The position numbers were made by a program, and so were the translations under genes. Shown here piece after piece: positions 6,348-13,335 of a DNA stretch of 28,188 nt. Every line of letters starts with the position of its first letter. Position 1 is the stretch's first letter. Source of the stretch: a virus; the IMG/VR virus record IMGVR_UViG_3300044675_007478, positions 1 through 28,188 of that record, one strand, 5' to 3'. The notes below the pieces were generated by a model. The model saw nothing but the letters and a program-made list of their open reading frames with translations, searched no databases and had not been told where the DNA came from.

Positions 6348-6356
6348 GCAGCGAAC
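6307..6356 (+). repeat. 50-bp perfect direct repeat, copy 1
   Basis: This copy is identical to 6525-6574, 218 bases downstream. It covers the last codons of the metallopeptidase gene (...KRASKKGDTVAS, stop) and the TTG start of the next ORF (MSSE...). Confidence 0.95.
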
Positions 6357-6565
6357 CACAACAAGAACAACCAGAGCCCTTGACCGACGACCAGCGGCTC
6401 GAACTTGCGGCCTGCTATGCCGAATGGGTCGGTGTAGATCCCGAGGACAGGCAAGATTGGCGAACTGAAATGGTTGTCGCAAAAAAGTGGGTCCGACAGT
6501 TGATGACGATCTGGGCTAGGCGAGCCAAGCGAGCCAGCAAGAAAGGTGACACGGTGGCATCTTGA
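6344..6565 (+). CDS. Small ORF bracketed by the direct repeat
   Basis: A 73-residue protein from a TTG that overlaps the upstream stop (TCTTGAGC). It reads MSSEPQQEQPEPLTDDQRLELAA, then CYAEWVGVDPEDRQDWRTEM. Its last 13 residues (KRASKKGDTVAS with the preceding A) are the same as those of the metallopeptidase because both lie in the 50-bp repeat. The central helix pair is unrecognised. It may be a real small protein that arrived with, or was created by, duplication of the gene junction. There is no better start codon. Confidence 0.5.
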   Translation: MSSEPQQEQPEPLTDDQRLELAACYAEWVGVDPEDRQDWRTEMVVAKKWVRQLMTIWARRAKRASKKGDTVAS

Positions 6566-6574
6566 GCAGCGAAC
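6525..6574 (+). repeat. 50-bp perfect direct repeat, copy 2
   Basis: The second copy covers the end of the 6344-6565 ORF and the TTG start of the 6562-6804 ORF, in the same phase as copy 1. The stop/start junction is therefore preserved at both places. Confidence 0.95.
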
Positions 6575-6804
6575 AGGACCCTCAATGGCGCATCGTCAAT
6601 GCCCTTAACAACTCTGTGCTTGACACCCATCTGGATGTCATTTCAATCAAGTGGGATGTCCGTTCGATAATCTCGCTGTTTTTACCTTTAGCCGTTCTTT
6701 CGATCCTGAACTTCTTTCTGCTTTTTTACTGTGCTGTTTCGTTGTCAAAAATCAAGCACTCTCCCACTCCGAGCCAGTCAGTGCAGATGGAGGCCAACCA
6801 GTGA
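6562..6804 (+). CDS. Small single-pass membrane protein
   Basis: An 80-residue protein from a TTG start inside repeat copy 2 (MSSEQDPQWRIVNALNN). Residues about 34-62 form one hydrophobic segment (SIISLFLPLAVLSILNFFLL and FYCAVSL), followed by a short polar tail. Its AT-rich DNA differs from its neighbours. It overlaps the next GTG start (CAGTGAGC). It could be a holin-like or superinfection protein on size and topology alone. No family is recognised. Confidence 0.55.
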   Translation: MSSEQDPQWRIVNALNNSVLDTHLDVISIKWDVRSIISLFLPLAVLSILNFFLLFYCAVSLSKIKHSPTPSQSVQMEANQ

Positions 6805-7208
6805 GCCTCGTCCAAGCGGAGCTTCAATTCGAAAGGCGATCGGTTGCCCCACCAAAGGTGCTGGTCGTCTTGAGCGAGCTCGACAAATCATACCGCGACG
6901 GATGCGTCCGCACGGACAAAAGCTTTTCCGAGTCGTTCCTCGCACAAACACGGTGCCAACGAATTGGATGCACGATGAGCGAATTGTATGCGATGCGAAA
7001 CTACGAGCGAGCATTGCATCTGGCCGACGAGTCGGTGATTCTCCGGTACGAATCTTGGGACACCACCCCAGCAATGTATTTGGACTGGCCGACCATCAAC
7101 AAGAGAGCTGTCCAGGCTGCCGAGCAGCTCGGACAGGACTTTGCCGAGTGGCGTGCGAATCGCCACAGCACGAAAACATCCGTACTCAAAAAGACCAAGG
7201 GACTATGA
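6801..7208 (+). CDS. Hypothetical early protein
   Basis: A 135-residue protein. The GTG at 6801 has GGAGG 7 bases upstream and overlaps the upstream stop; the longer open frame to 6651 is a shadow of the membrane protein gene. The chain (MSLVQAELQFERRSVAPPKV...) appears helical and contains CTMSELYAMRNYERALHLAD and NKRAVQAAEQLGQDFAEWR. It is not recognised. It ends in a basic tail (STKTSVLKKTKGL) and overlaps the next ATG (ATGA). Confidence 0.6.
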   Translation: MSLVQAELQFERRSVAPPKVLVVLSELDKSYRDGCVRTDKSFSESFLAQTRCQRIGCTMSELYAMRNYERALHLADESVILRYESWDTTPAMYLDWPTINKRAVQAAEQLGQDFAEWRANRHSTKTSVLKKTKGL

Positions 7209-7855
7209 ACCAGCTCTACACCAAATACCACGTACGCACTCCCGACGAGCAGCCGCTCGACTCGGGGTGTTTTGTTCTCAGACCGTTCAACCACGACGGA
7301 ACCATCCGCGATCCAGCAGCGGTCGCGGCATTGAAGACCTACGCGAATTTCCTCCCGTCGGCTCAACGTGAGCTCCGGGCCGAGATCACCGATTGGGTCG
7401 ACACCCCTGGCCTGAGTCAAGCGACGCGGGAGCTTAACGTTCCACCGAGTGTCACCGTCGCGGCACCTCAACAGCCCTGTGATCAGATCGGAAAGTGGTC
7501 TCTCTCGACGGACGAAGAAACCTTCCACGGCATGTTCGACTCGGAAGAGGAAGCCATTGCCGAAGGTAAGGCGACCGAAACAGGAAGCTTCTATGTCGGC
7601 AAATGCATCCGCCCAGTCCAGCCCGAAATGTTGTTCGATTCGATTGCAGTCGAAGATTGGATCGAGCGTCGCATTTACGAGCACGAAGATTACAGCGGCG
7701 ACTGGGCCGATGGTGACTTTGCCCCTAATCCTGATCAGATGCGTGAGCTAGCCGAGCAAATCAGACCAGTCATCGCTGCTTGGTTGGATCGCCAAAAGCT
7801 CCGCCCCACCTTTTTCATCATCGATCCAAAGACCGTGCGTCGGATCGCGATGTAG
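7205..7855 (+). CDS. Hypothetical early protein
   Basis: A 216-residue protein starting MNQLYTKYHVRTPDEQPLDS, with AAGGGA just upstream and an ATGA overlap with the preceding stop. The N-terminal 55 residues (GCFVLRPFNHDGTIRDPAAVAALKTYA...) resemble a short domain often found in phage and planctomycete proteins of unknown function. An acidic middle (FDSEEEAIAEG) precedes a second domain (SFYVGKCIRPVQPEMLFDSI...LAEQIRPVIAAWLDRQKLRP). No catalytic motif is visible. Confidence 0.65.
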   Translation: MNQLYTKYHVRTPDEQPLDSGCFVLRPFNHDGTIRDPAAVAALKTYANFLPSAQRELRAEITDWVDTPGLSQATRELNVPPSVTVAAPQQPCDQIGKWSLSTDEETFHGMFDSEEEAIAEGKATETGSFYVGKCIRPVQPEMLFDSIAVEDWIERRIYEHEDYSGDWADGDFAPNPDQMRELAEQIRPVIAAWLDRQKLRPTFFIIDPKTVRRIAM

Positions 7856-7888
7856 TCACTGATTGTAACCATCGAAAGGGCATAAACG

Positions 7889-8098
7889 ATGTACAACGAA
7901 CTAGAACTTTCCGGCATGGATCACGACGACGACAGCTTCGACAACGACCGAGACGACTGGCAAGACGACCTCGCCGGGGAAGGGCTTCCACCGCTCACCC
8001 CCGAAGCGGCCTTTCTGGCCTGCGCGTCAGTCGTGGCCGTGTTGTTCGTGATCGTGCTCGCAAGCTTCGAGGCCTGGAGGATCCTGACGAATGGATAG
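7889..8098 (+). CDS. Small acidic membrane protein
   Basis: A 69-residue protein starting MYNELELSGMDHDDDSFDND, with AAAGGG upstream. The first 35 residues are extremely acidic. Residues about 41-60 form a single hydrophobic helix (AFLACASVVAVLFVIVLASF) near the C terminus. The layout suggests a tail-anchored inner-membrane protein with an acidic cytoplasmic face. It overlaps the replication gene by eight bases. The role is unknown. Confidence 0.6.
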   Translation: MYNELELSGMDHDDDSFDNDRDDWQDDLAGEGLPPLTPEAAFLACASVVAVLFVIVLASFEAWRILTNG

Positions 8099-8993
8099 CT
8101 CCGGGACTGGGACCGTCTACCGAATCGCCAAGTGGACTGAGACATTCGAGCGAGCGGAATCTCGCAAGTTGAAACAGCTCACTTGGATCGCCATGCCAGT
8201 CGGCTTTTCGTCGACCGGCTACCAAGCCATGCTGGAGGACTTCGACGCCGAACGAGCTCCAGCGATCTATGGCGCGTGGTGCGCCCTTTGTGCTTATGCT
8301 GCCTCCTGCCATGTCAGGGGGACGCTGGGGAACAGTCGGGGGATTCCCCTGAAGATCTCCCACGTTGCCAGGATCACTGGTTTTGCCGAGTCCGTTTTCC
8401 GGGACTTGTTCGCTTGGGCCTCACGTGAGGACATCGGATGGCTTGAGGCTGTCCCAGCGGGTGAGATCGCTCAGGAGATCGCGGACCAAGCGGAAAAACT
8501 CAGGGATTCTAGTACTTCGGGGGAATCCCCCGACAATCCCCCGACGCCTCAGGGGAATCCCCCGAGCACACGACCGGACCGTACCGAACAGGACAGGACA
8601 GGACCCGACCTAACCGGACCAGACAAGACCCGTCGTTCGAACGATTGGGCGTCGGCGGGATTTGAATTTCGGGAATCGGTTCGGGAAATCGCGATGAAGA
8701 TGTCCGAGATGCAAGCTCGTGGCAGAAGGCTTGGTCTTAATCGCGACGAGATCTGGCGGATCGCTTGGGTAGCCACTGACTTTGACCGGGCTGGCTTGCT
8801 CGATGCGTTGGCCAGGATCACCGAAGACGAAGTGGCTAAACCCAAAGGATACCTCGGGATGGTCATGGTCAAGATGTGCCAAGCCAGGGGCGAGAGCTGG
8901 GACGAGCTCAAACTGCAAGTCCCACCGCCACCACCCCCACCAGCCAAACCCGGTGCGAACGTAGCACCGCAGATGGCCGCCGAGGTTGCTTAA
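8091..8993 (+). CDS. Putative phage replication initiator (DnaD/O-like)
   Basis: A 300-residue protein. Residues 35-125 have the layout of phage replication initiators: a helical start, a IPLKISHVARITGFAESVFR winged-helix-like segment and a LFAWASREDIGWLE strand/turn. A Pro/Asp/Arg-rich linker (about 140-185) follows, with repeats such as DRTEQDRTGPDLTGPDKT. The C-terminal helices (GFEFRESVREIAMKMSEMQA...EDEVAKPKGYLGMVMVKM) resemble the DnaD/replisome-organiser tail that ends in a YL-like motif. A poly-Pro stretch (PPPPPPP) lies near the end. Its linker DNA carries iteron-like repeats, as lambda O carries ori. The assignment rests on layout and location. Confidence 0.55.
   Translation: MDSSGTGTVYRIAKWTETFERAESRKLKQLTWIAMPVGFSSTGYQAMLEDFDAERAPAIYGAWCALCAYAASCHVRGTLGNSRGIPLKISHVARITGFAESVFRDLFAWASREDIGWLEAVPAGEIAQEIADQAEKLRDSSTSGESPDNPPTPQGNPPSTRPDRTEQDRTGPDLTGPDKTRRSNDWASAGFEFRESVREIAMKMSEMQARGRRLGLNRDEIWRIAWVATDFDRAGLLDALARITEDEVAKPKGYLGMVMVKMCQARGESWDELKLQVPPPPPPPAKPGANVAPQMAAEVA
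8518..8635. repeat. Iteron-like repeats inside the replication gene (candidate origin)
   Basis: AATCCCCCGA occurs at 8524-8533, 8535-8544 and 8556-8565, spaced 11 and 21 bases, close to one and two helical turns. The first copy sits in a perfect inverted repeat, CGGGGGAATCCCCCG (8518-8532). A related GGGGATTCCCC lies at 8339-8349. A second set of degenerate ~10-base units built on GGACAGGACC/CCGGACC runs from 8572 to about 8631. The arrangement recalls lambda ori within gene O. Confidence 0.5.
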
Positions 8994-9015
8994 CTTTTTC
9001 CCCCATGGAGGCATG

Positions 9016-9309
9016 ATGCCAGCCAGCAAAAAGACCAGCCCGAAACCGAACAGCCTCCTGGAGGAAGCTCGCCAGTCGGCGACAGAGTACCAACGGAAAA
9101 AGGGCATGCAGACCTGGTTCCAGGTCCTGGAAGCCAACGAGCCCAAAAAGGCCGGAGAACTCAAGACGCTGTGCATCGATTGGCACAAAGGCGGTGAGTC
9201 GCGAGACCTGTTTCCCGGCAAAGCGGACCTCCTCCGGTTTGTGAATGCCAAGGTCTGCAAGGTGGGTCGATTCGGTTTCGACACCTGGATGAACGAGGTC
9301 ACTTCATGA
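9016..9309 (+). CDS. Hypothetical early protein
   Basis: A 97-residue protein. ATGs at 9013 and 9016 compete; the second is favoured because GGAGG lies 4 bases away rather than 1. It is basic and probably helical (MPASKKTSPKPNSLLEEARQ...EYQRKKGMQTWFQVLE), then has GGESRDLFPGKADLLRFV and ends VGRFGFDTWMNEVTS. The family is not recognised. Between the replication protein and the phosphoesterase it may serve DNA metabolism. Its end overlaps the next ATG by four bases. Confidence 0.6.
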   Translation: MPASKKTSPKPNSLLEEARQSATEYQRKKGMQTWFQVLEANEPKKAGELKTLCIDWHKGGESRDLFPGKADLLRFVNAKVCKVGRFGFDTWMNEVTS

Positions 9310-10319
9310 GCCTCAAAAAGCAGATTAAAGCATGGACCCGCAACGAGGCGACCGAGTCCCAAGAGCTCCTGACCGCCAGAGCACAGCTCAAGCAGCTTGA
9401 GGTCGCACTCAAGCGAGAGCGGTCGGCGCGAGAGCTGCTCGAGCAGACCCTCGATCGATTGCGAAGCTCGTCGGTGAAATTGAACCTGACGCGCAAGGCC
9501 AAAAGTTCCAAAGGGGGTGTCACCCTGCGAGTCATCGTCCCGGATTCGCATGGATGCTTTGTCGATCAGTCGGCAGCGTCGGCGATGCTTGCGGACATTG
9601 CGATGCTCAAGCCCTCGTCGATCATCCTCCTGGGTGATCATCTCGACTGCGGTGGCTTCCTGGCCGAGCACCACACTTGGGGCTATGTGGCCGAGACCGA
9701 CTACACTTTTGAGGACGACTGCCAGGCCACGAACCAGTTCCTCGATGCGCTGCAGTCGGCAGCACCACAAGCGACTATCGAGTACCTGGAGGGAAACCAC
9801 GAGCGACGCATCGAGAAGTGGATCGTCACTGATGCACTGCGATCCGGCAAAGGATCCCGAGGCGACGTCAAGATGCTCAACACGTTGTTCTCGACCGAGA
9901 CGGTGTTGCAGCTCGACAAGCGGAAGATCCCCATTTACAAGCAGGGCCAGTGGTACGACGGGTGCCATGTCCCCGGTACGATCCTGCGGGACAACTGCTA
10001 CTTCACCCATGGCCAATTCACATCCAAGGCCGCAGCGGCCGCTCACCTTGCCAAGTACAACTCGAACATTTGGTTCGGCCATACCCACCGCATGGACATG
10101 GCGACCAAGCGGACGGTGGCCTCGGGCCCGATCGGAGCATGGAACCCCGGTTGCTTGTGCCAGCTCCAGCCTTATTGGATGCATCAAAACTTGACCGACT
10201 GGGTCAACGGTTACGGGATCCAGTTGGTGCAGAAGGGACTTGGGCATCTCAATTTGCAGATCCCGATCATAGACGGCGTGTCATACCTATCACCGCTGAT
10301 CCGCAGGGGAGCAGCGTAA
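9306..10319 (+). CDS. Calcineurin-like metallophosphoesterase
   Basis: A 337-residue protein. Residues 15-60 form a coiled coil. The catalytic domain then shows the full metallophosphoesterase motif set: PDSHG (Asp80, His82), GDHLD (110-114), GNHE (163-166), THGQ (His235) and GHTH (258-261). These residues bind two metal ions. The family includes Mre11/SbcD nucleases and many phage phosphatases; the spacing does not say which. Its place after the replication gene favours a DNA or nucleotide substrate. The Tyr/Trp-rich end (WNPGCLCQLQPYWMHQNLTD) is typical of the phage subgroup. Bases 9346-9389, coding the coiled coil, are repeated in inverted orientation at 11154-11197. Confidence 0.85.
   Translation: MSLKKQIKAWTRNEATESQELLTARAQLKQLEVALKRERSARELLEQTLDRLRSSSVKLNLTRKAKSSKGGVTLRVIVPDSHGCFVDQSAASAMLADIAMLKPSSIILLGDHLDCGGFLAEHHTWGYVAETDYTFEDDCQATNQFLDALQSAAPQATIEYLEGNHERRIEKWIVTDALRSGKGSRGDVKMLNTLFSTETVLQLDKRKIPIYKQGQWYDGCHVPGTILRDNCYFTHGQFTSKAAAAAHLAKYNSNIWFGHTHRMDMATKRTVASGPIGAWNPGCLCQLQPYWMHQNLTDWVNGYGIQLVQKGLGHLNLQIPIIDGVSYLSPLIRRGAA
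9346..9389 (+). repeat. 44-bp long-range inverted repeat, left copy
   Basis: This segment matches the reverse complement of 11154-11197 at 41 of 44 positions. It encodes part of the coiled coil (ATESQELLTARAQL) of the metallophosphoesterase. Confidence 0.9.
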
Positions 10320-10355
10320 GAAATTTAGGGTGGTTTTTCTTACAAGGATGAGATA

Positions 10356-12101
10356 ATGAGCAGCAGTCCAAAAAGCAACTATCATGTGTTGCCACTTCCA
10401 GTGGCAATCCCGTGCGGTTGGCAACCATTGAAGATCCAGGAGATCACAGCACCAGGAGACTGGGAATGGGAGGCAGCAAGCCAACAGTGGGTGCCAGTGC
10501 TGGTTCGGAAATGGGTTTGTTATGGTGAGACACGCATCCGACGCATGAGCTTCCGGGTCGGCGAAGCGGTAAGGGTAATTCGCCAGCACCCTAAGTACCC
10601 AGAATTGCATCTTTGTCGATTAATTGTTGCGAAGATTTTTTCCGCTGATGCCCAGGGTAAGCAATTGCTTTACTGCGATCACAGCCCAAATTTTGGGCTC
10701 AGCATCGAAAGCGACTTTTTACAGCCTGCCAACGAGGACGGTAGCGGTTCGTACCGGCCACTGGAAAGGTGGAATCTGCAAGATGTCATTACCGCAGAGA
10801 TGGATCCGCAGGACAACCCCAACTTTGTCCAGAATCCCACTCCGCAGCCCGAACCAACTGTTAAGGAATCCTTGACAGTTGCCGTCGAGCCCGAACCAGT
10901 TATCAAGGATTCCTTAACAACTGAGGAAATCGCTGACACCAACAAGACCGTCAAGCAAATTGTTGCCGTGACTGACGACAGCGGAGACGAGGCCTTGTAT
11001 GTTGATGGCGTGCTTAAAGCATGGGATTCGACGATTTACGCATGCGACATTGCTGCGATCGCTGGAGATGCAGTCGTTACGGTTTCCCATACAAACGCGG
11101 GGCGAACGCTTTCGGACTGGCCAAAAAAGCTAAGCGATGTCTTTGCATCCAACGAGCTGTACTCTGGCGGTGAGGAGCTCCTGGGACTCGGTCGCCTTTG
11201 TCCGGAAATCCTGGACAGTTCGGACTCTTCGGAAACTCCGAACAGTTCGCCCGAAATGTGCGGAGCGTCCGAGCCGATCACGATCGGATACACGGTACCC
11301 AATGCCTACGATACAGACGCGGAGCCCATTACGGAGCCGATCCAACGCAAGCGAGTCCTGTACATTGCTGGTCCGATGCGGGGAATCGCTTGGTTCAACT
11401 ACCCCATGTTTGATCGCGTCGCCAAAGAGCTGCGTGAGGCCGGCAACGAAGTCATCAGCCCAGCGGACGAAGATCGGCAGCACGACGGTTTCGACCCGTT
11501 TGCCAATCCATCGCATGCAAATCCTGACGCCTGCACCTTTCCCAAAACCATGGACTTCGCAAAGACCGTGCGACGCTGCTTGGATGCAGTCCTGCGGTGC
11601 GACGAGATTGTCCTGCTTCCAGGCTGGGAGAACAGCAATGGAGCTGTTGCCGAGCTAACCCTGGCCATGTGGCTCGGCAAGCGGGTGCGAGACGTTCGAA
11701 TCGACGACCAAGATCGGATCACCTATCTTGGCCAGTGGATGGGGCTCGCAGGCCTGGCCATGCAGCTAAGCGACTATCACCTAGAGGTCGAAGTCCCGGT
11801 CGTTGTCGACGACGAAGACGACGACGAAGACGACGACGAGGACATCCTGGCCGAAGCGTCCCGGATCACGCGGGGCAGTCGCCAATCGCAATACGGGCCA
11901 CCGGATCAAGACTTCCGCCGGACCGCTGGCATGTGGTCGGCGTTGTTCCTTTCCAAGCTCAAAGACGGCGTGACATTCGAGTCCCGAGACGTCGCACTGG
12001 CGATGATCTTGCTGAAGACCTCCCGCGAGACGCACCAGCGCAAGCGGGACAACTGGGTCGACATCGCTGGGTACGCAAGCTGCGGGAGTCGGTGCAACTG
12101 A
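10356..12101 (+). CDS. DUF4406-DUF6378 fusion with a novel N-terminal half
   Basis: A 581-residue protein with AAGGA 8 bases before its ATG. Residues 1-150 form an unrecognised, Trp-rich domain. A linker (about 160-330) holds two 14-residue repeats, a Ser-rich stretch and the inverted 44-bp segment. Residues 333-447 are a DUF4406 / nucleoside 2-deoxyribosyltransferase-like domain (RVLYIAGPMRGIAWFNYPMF ... LPGWENSNGAVAELTLAM). Residues 484-496 are almost all Asp/Glu. Residues 497-577 are a DUF6378 domain (ILAEASRITRGSRQSQYGPP ... WVDIAGYASC). Both known domains occur as separate phage proteins linked to nucleotide metabolism. The fusion suggests coupled processing of nucleotides or of a base-modified substrate. 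Confidence 0.75.
   Translation: MSSSPKSNYHVLPLPVAIPCGWQPLKIQEITAPGDWEWEAASQQWVPVLVRKWVCYGETRIRRMSFRVGEAVRVIRQHPKYPELHLCRLIVAKIFSADAQGKQLLYCDHSPNFGLSIESDFLQPANEDGSGSYRPLERWNLQDVITAEMDPQDNPNFVQNPTPQPEPTVKESLTVAVEPEPVIKDSLTTEEIADTNKTVKQIVAVTDDSGDEALYVDGVLKAWDSTIYACDIAAIAGDAVVTVSHTNAGRTLSDWPKKLSDVFASNELYSGGEELLGLGRLCPEILDSSDSSETPNSSPEMCGASEPITIGYTVPNAYDTDAEPITEPIQRKRVLYIAGPMRGIAWFNYPMFDRVAKELREAGNEVISPADEDRQHDGFDPFANPSHANPDACTFPKTMDFAKTVRRCLDAVLRCDEIVLLPGWENSNGAVAELTLAMWLGKRVRDVRIDDQDRITYLGQWMGLAGLAMQLSDYHLEVEVPVVVDDEDDDEDDDEDILAEASRITRGSRQSQYGPPDQDFRRTAGMWSALFLSKLKDGVTFESRDVALAMILLKTSRETHQRKRDNWVDIAGYASCGSRCN
10848..10931 (+). repeat. 42-bp tandem repeat containing two 25-bp quasi-palindromes
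   Basis: Units start at 10848 and 10890 and encode PEPTVKESLTVAVE and PEPVIKDSLTTEEI. Each contains a 25-base quasi-palindrome (10856-10880 and 10898-10922) centred on AAGGAATCCTT or AAGGATTCCTT. Because of the palindromes, both strands encode VKESL/VKDSL-like peptides here. Confidence 0.8.
11154..11197 (-). repeat. 44-bp long-range inverted repeat, right copy
   Basis: This is the partner of 9346-9389, in opposite orientation, inside the linker of the DUF4406-DUF6378 protein. Read in the sense frame it encodes ELYSGGEELLGLGRL. Confidence 0.9.
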
Positions 12102-12505
12102 TGGACGACCAAACGATAGACGACAATCCATTGAGCGTCGATGAGGCAATGGCCCTCATCGGCAAATGGGAGACCCACCCAGGTCTCCTGATGGCGATCT
12201 TCGACGCAGCAAGGAAACTTCGCGACGAAGTCGAGGTGCGGCGGGACAACAACGTGACACTGATGACCAAGATCGGGGAACTGTGCAAAGAGAACAAGGC
12301 CCTTCGAACCGAGCTCGACCAGCTCCGTGACACCAAGAAAAATCTGGTGAGAAACTTCGAAGAATTGTTGAAGATCAACGCGGAGCATTGCAAGGCCAGG
12401 AAAGCCAAGGACGCCGAGCTCGACCAGCTCCGGGCCGTTGTGGCCCAGAACAACCAGAGCTTGTGCGGCATCATTACCAGATGGATCAAACCTAGCGAGA
12501 ACTGA
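12101..12505 (+). CDS. Coiled-coil protein
   Basis: A 134-residue protein whose ATG overlaps the preceding stop (TGATG). Residues about 50-115 form an extended coiled coil (RRDNNVTLMTKIGELCKENK, ALRTELDQLRDTKKNLVRNF, AELDQLRAVVAQNNQSL). TELDQLRDTK and AELDQLRAVV may mark an internal duplication. The acidic N terminus (MDDQTIDDNPLSVDEAMALI) looks like a short helical cap. The function is not recognised. Confidence 0.65.
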   Translation: MDDQTIDDNPLSVDEAMALIGKWETHPGLLMAIFDAARKLRDEVEVRRDNNVTLMTKIGELCKENKALRTELDQLRDTKKNLVRNFEELLKINAEHCKARKAKDAELDQLRAVVAQNNQSLCGIITRWIKPSEN

Positions 12506-12518
12506 GGGCATGTGGACC

Positions 12519-12764
12519 ATGATGCTATTTCGAGAACTACCAACCTTCCGACGGACCCGTCCCAGGGAAGCGGTCGGCAAAATTGTCGTCGAGCTTGGTT
12601 TCACGCGAGACTACTCTGCTGGCCCTGGATGGAGAAGCCTTTCCTTCGGGATCTTTCGGATCAACCGACTTGCGGAGCCCGGAACGTACTTTTTTCGCGG
12701 GGACCACATCAGCGGATTCCGTCGACAGTACTCCGTTTGGCTTCCCGTCTACAGGGAGTTCTAA
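12519..12764 (+). CDS. Small hypothetical protein
   Basis: An 81-residue protein. ATGs lie at 12510, 12519 and 12522. GAGGG at 12504-12508 is too close to the first and 10 bases from the second, which is chosen. The sequence (MMLFRELPTFRRTRPREAVG ... YFFRGDHISGFRRQYSVWLP) is basic and strand-rich, with G or C at most third codon positions, which supports it over competing frames. No family is recognised. Confidence 0.5.
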   Translation: MMLFRELPTFRRTRPREAVGKIVVELGFTRDYSAGPGWRSLSFGIFRINRLAEPGTYFFRGDHISGFRRQYSVWLPVYREF

Positions 12765-12767
12765 CCC

Positions 12768-12935
12768 ATGTTCAAACTACTCGGCATGCTGCTCGGCGGC
12801 GGAGCGATCCCCCGCGAAGCAGCTCGGGCCCGTAGCAACAACGGATGCTGGCCGGAGTTGCTTGGCATCGCAATCGGTATCATACTGGGCGTCATTGTGA
12901 CGCTTGCTGTCCAGGCTTGTAGGGGAGAACTATGA
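12768..12935 (+). CDS. Tiny membrane protein
   Basis: A 55-residue protein with GGGAG 9 bases before its ATG. A Leu/Gly-rich N terminus (MFKLLGMLLGGG) and a basic region (PREAARARSNNG) precede a hydrophobic segment at about residues 31-48 (LLGIAIGIILGVIVTLAV), ending QACRGEL. Its TGA overlaps the next ATG (ATGA), which supports it as a real gene. Size and topology would allow a holin or small membrane modulator; nothing more specific is visible. Confidence 0.55.
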   Translation: MFKLLGMLLGGGAIPREAARARSNNGCWPELLGIAIGIILGVIVTLAVQACRGEL

Positions 12936-13228
12936 CAACGAGCACCAAAAGCAACGACAAAGACACTCTCGCCTTCGCCGGTCTTTGCAACTTTGTCGCG
13001 TGGTGGGAGTCGTTCAAGGCTTCGCACTGCGAGGGCCTGTATGCTAATTGGTCCTGCAATGATGACCTGGTGGTCAGATTCGTGTTCCGAAACGCATACT
13101 CGGTTTTCAACTACAAGCTTGACCTGAAAGATCGATACATCCCCAAAGCAATGTTCGAGCTGCGGGTCGGCTTGCTCAAATTGCAGGCGGTACCAACCAT
13201 CACCAAACCCAACGTTAGCGAGTCTTAG
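12932..13228 (+). CDS. Hypothetical protein
   Basis: A 98-residue protein starting MTTSTKSNDKDTLAFAGLCN, with GGGGAG upstream and an ATGA overlap with the preceding gene. The body is aromatic and looks alpha/beta (FVAWWESFKASHCEGLYANW, VVRFVFRNAYSVFNYKLDLK). I do not recognise it. It is followed by a 107-base gap holding GTGGTCCT twice and GTCCGTAGAC. Confidence 0.6.
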   Translation: MTTSTKSNDKDTLAFAGLCNFVAWWESFKASHCEGLYANWSCNDDLVVRFVFRNAYSVFNYKLDLKDRYIPKAMFELRVGLLKLQAVPTITKPNVSES

Positions 13229-13335
13229 CAAGACTCGCACAAGCCAGAAAAACCAAAGGATTTCCCGTCCGTGGTCCTAGTTGTGGTCCTGGGTTGTCCG
13301 TAGACTACAAGCAGCAAACAGGGGGAAACGCAAAA

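Noticed and set aside
8610-10247. A 545-codon open frame on the - strand
   Set aside because: It lies opposite the replication and metallophosphoesterase genes, which have clear motifs. It is an antisense frame kept open by GC-rich codon bias.
12583-12900. A + strand Ser/Thr-rich ORF overlapping two small genes
   Set aside because: The competing frames have better ribosome binding sites, stop/start coupling and third-position GC; this one is probably a shadow.
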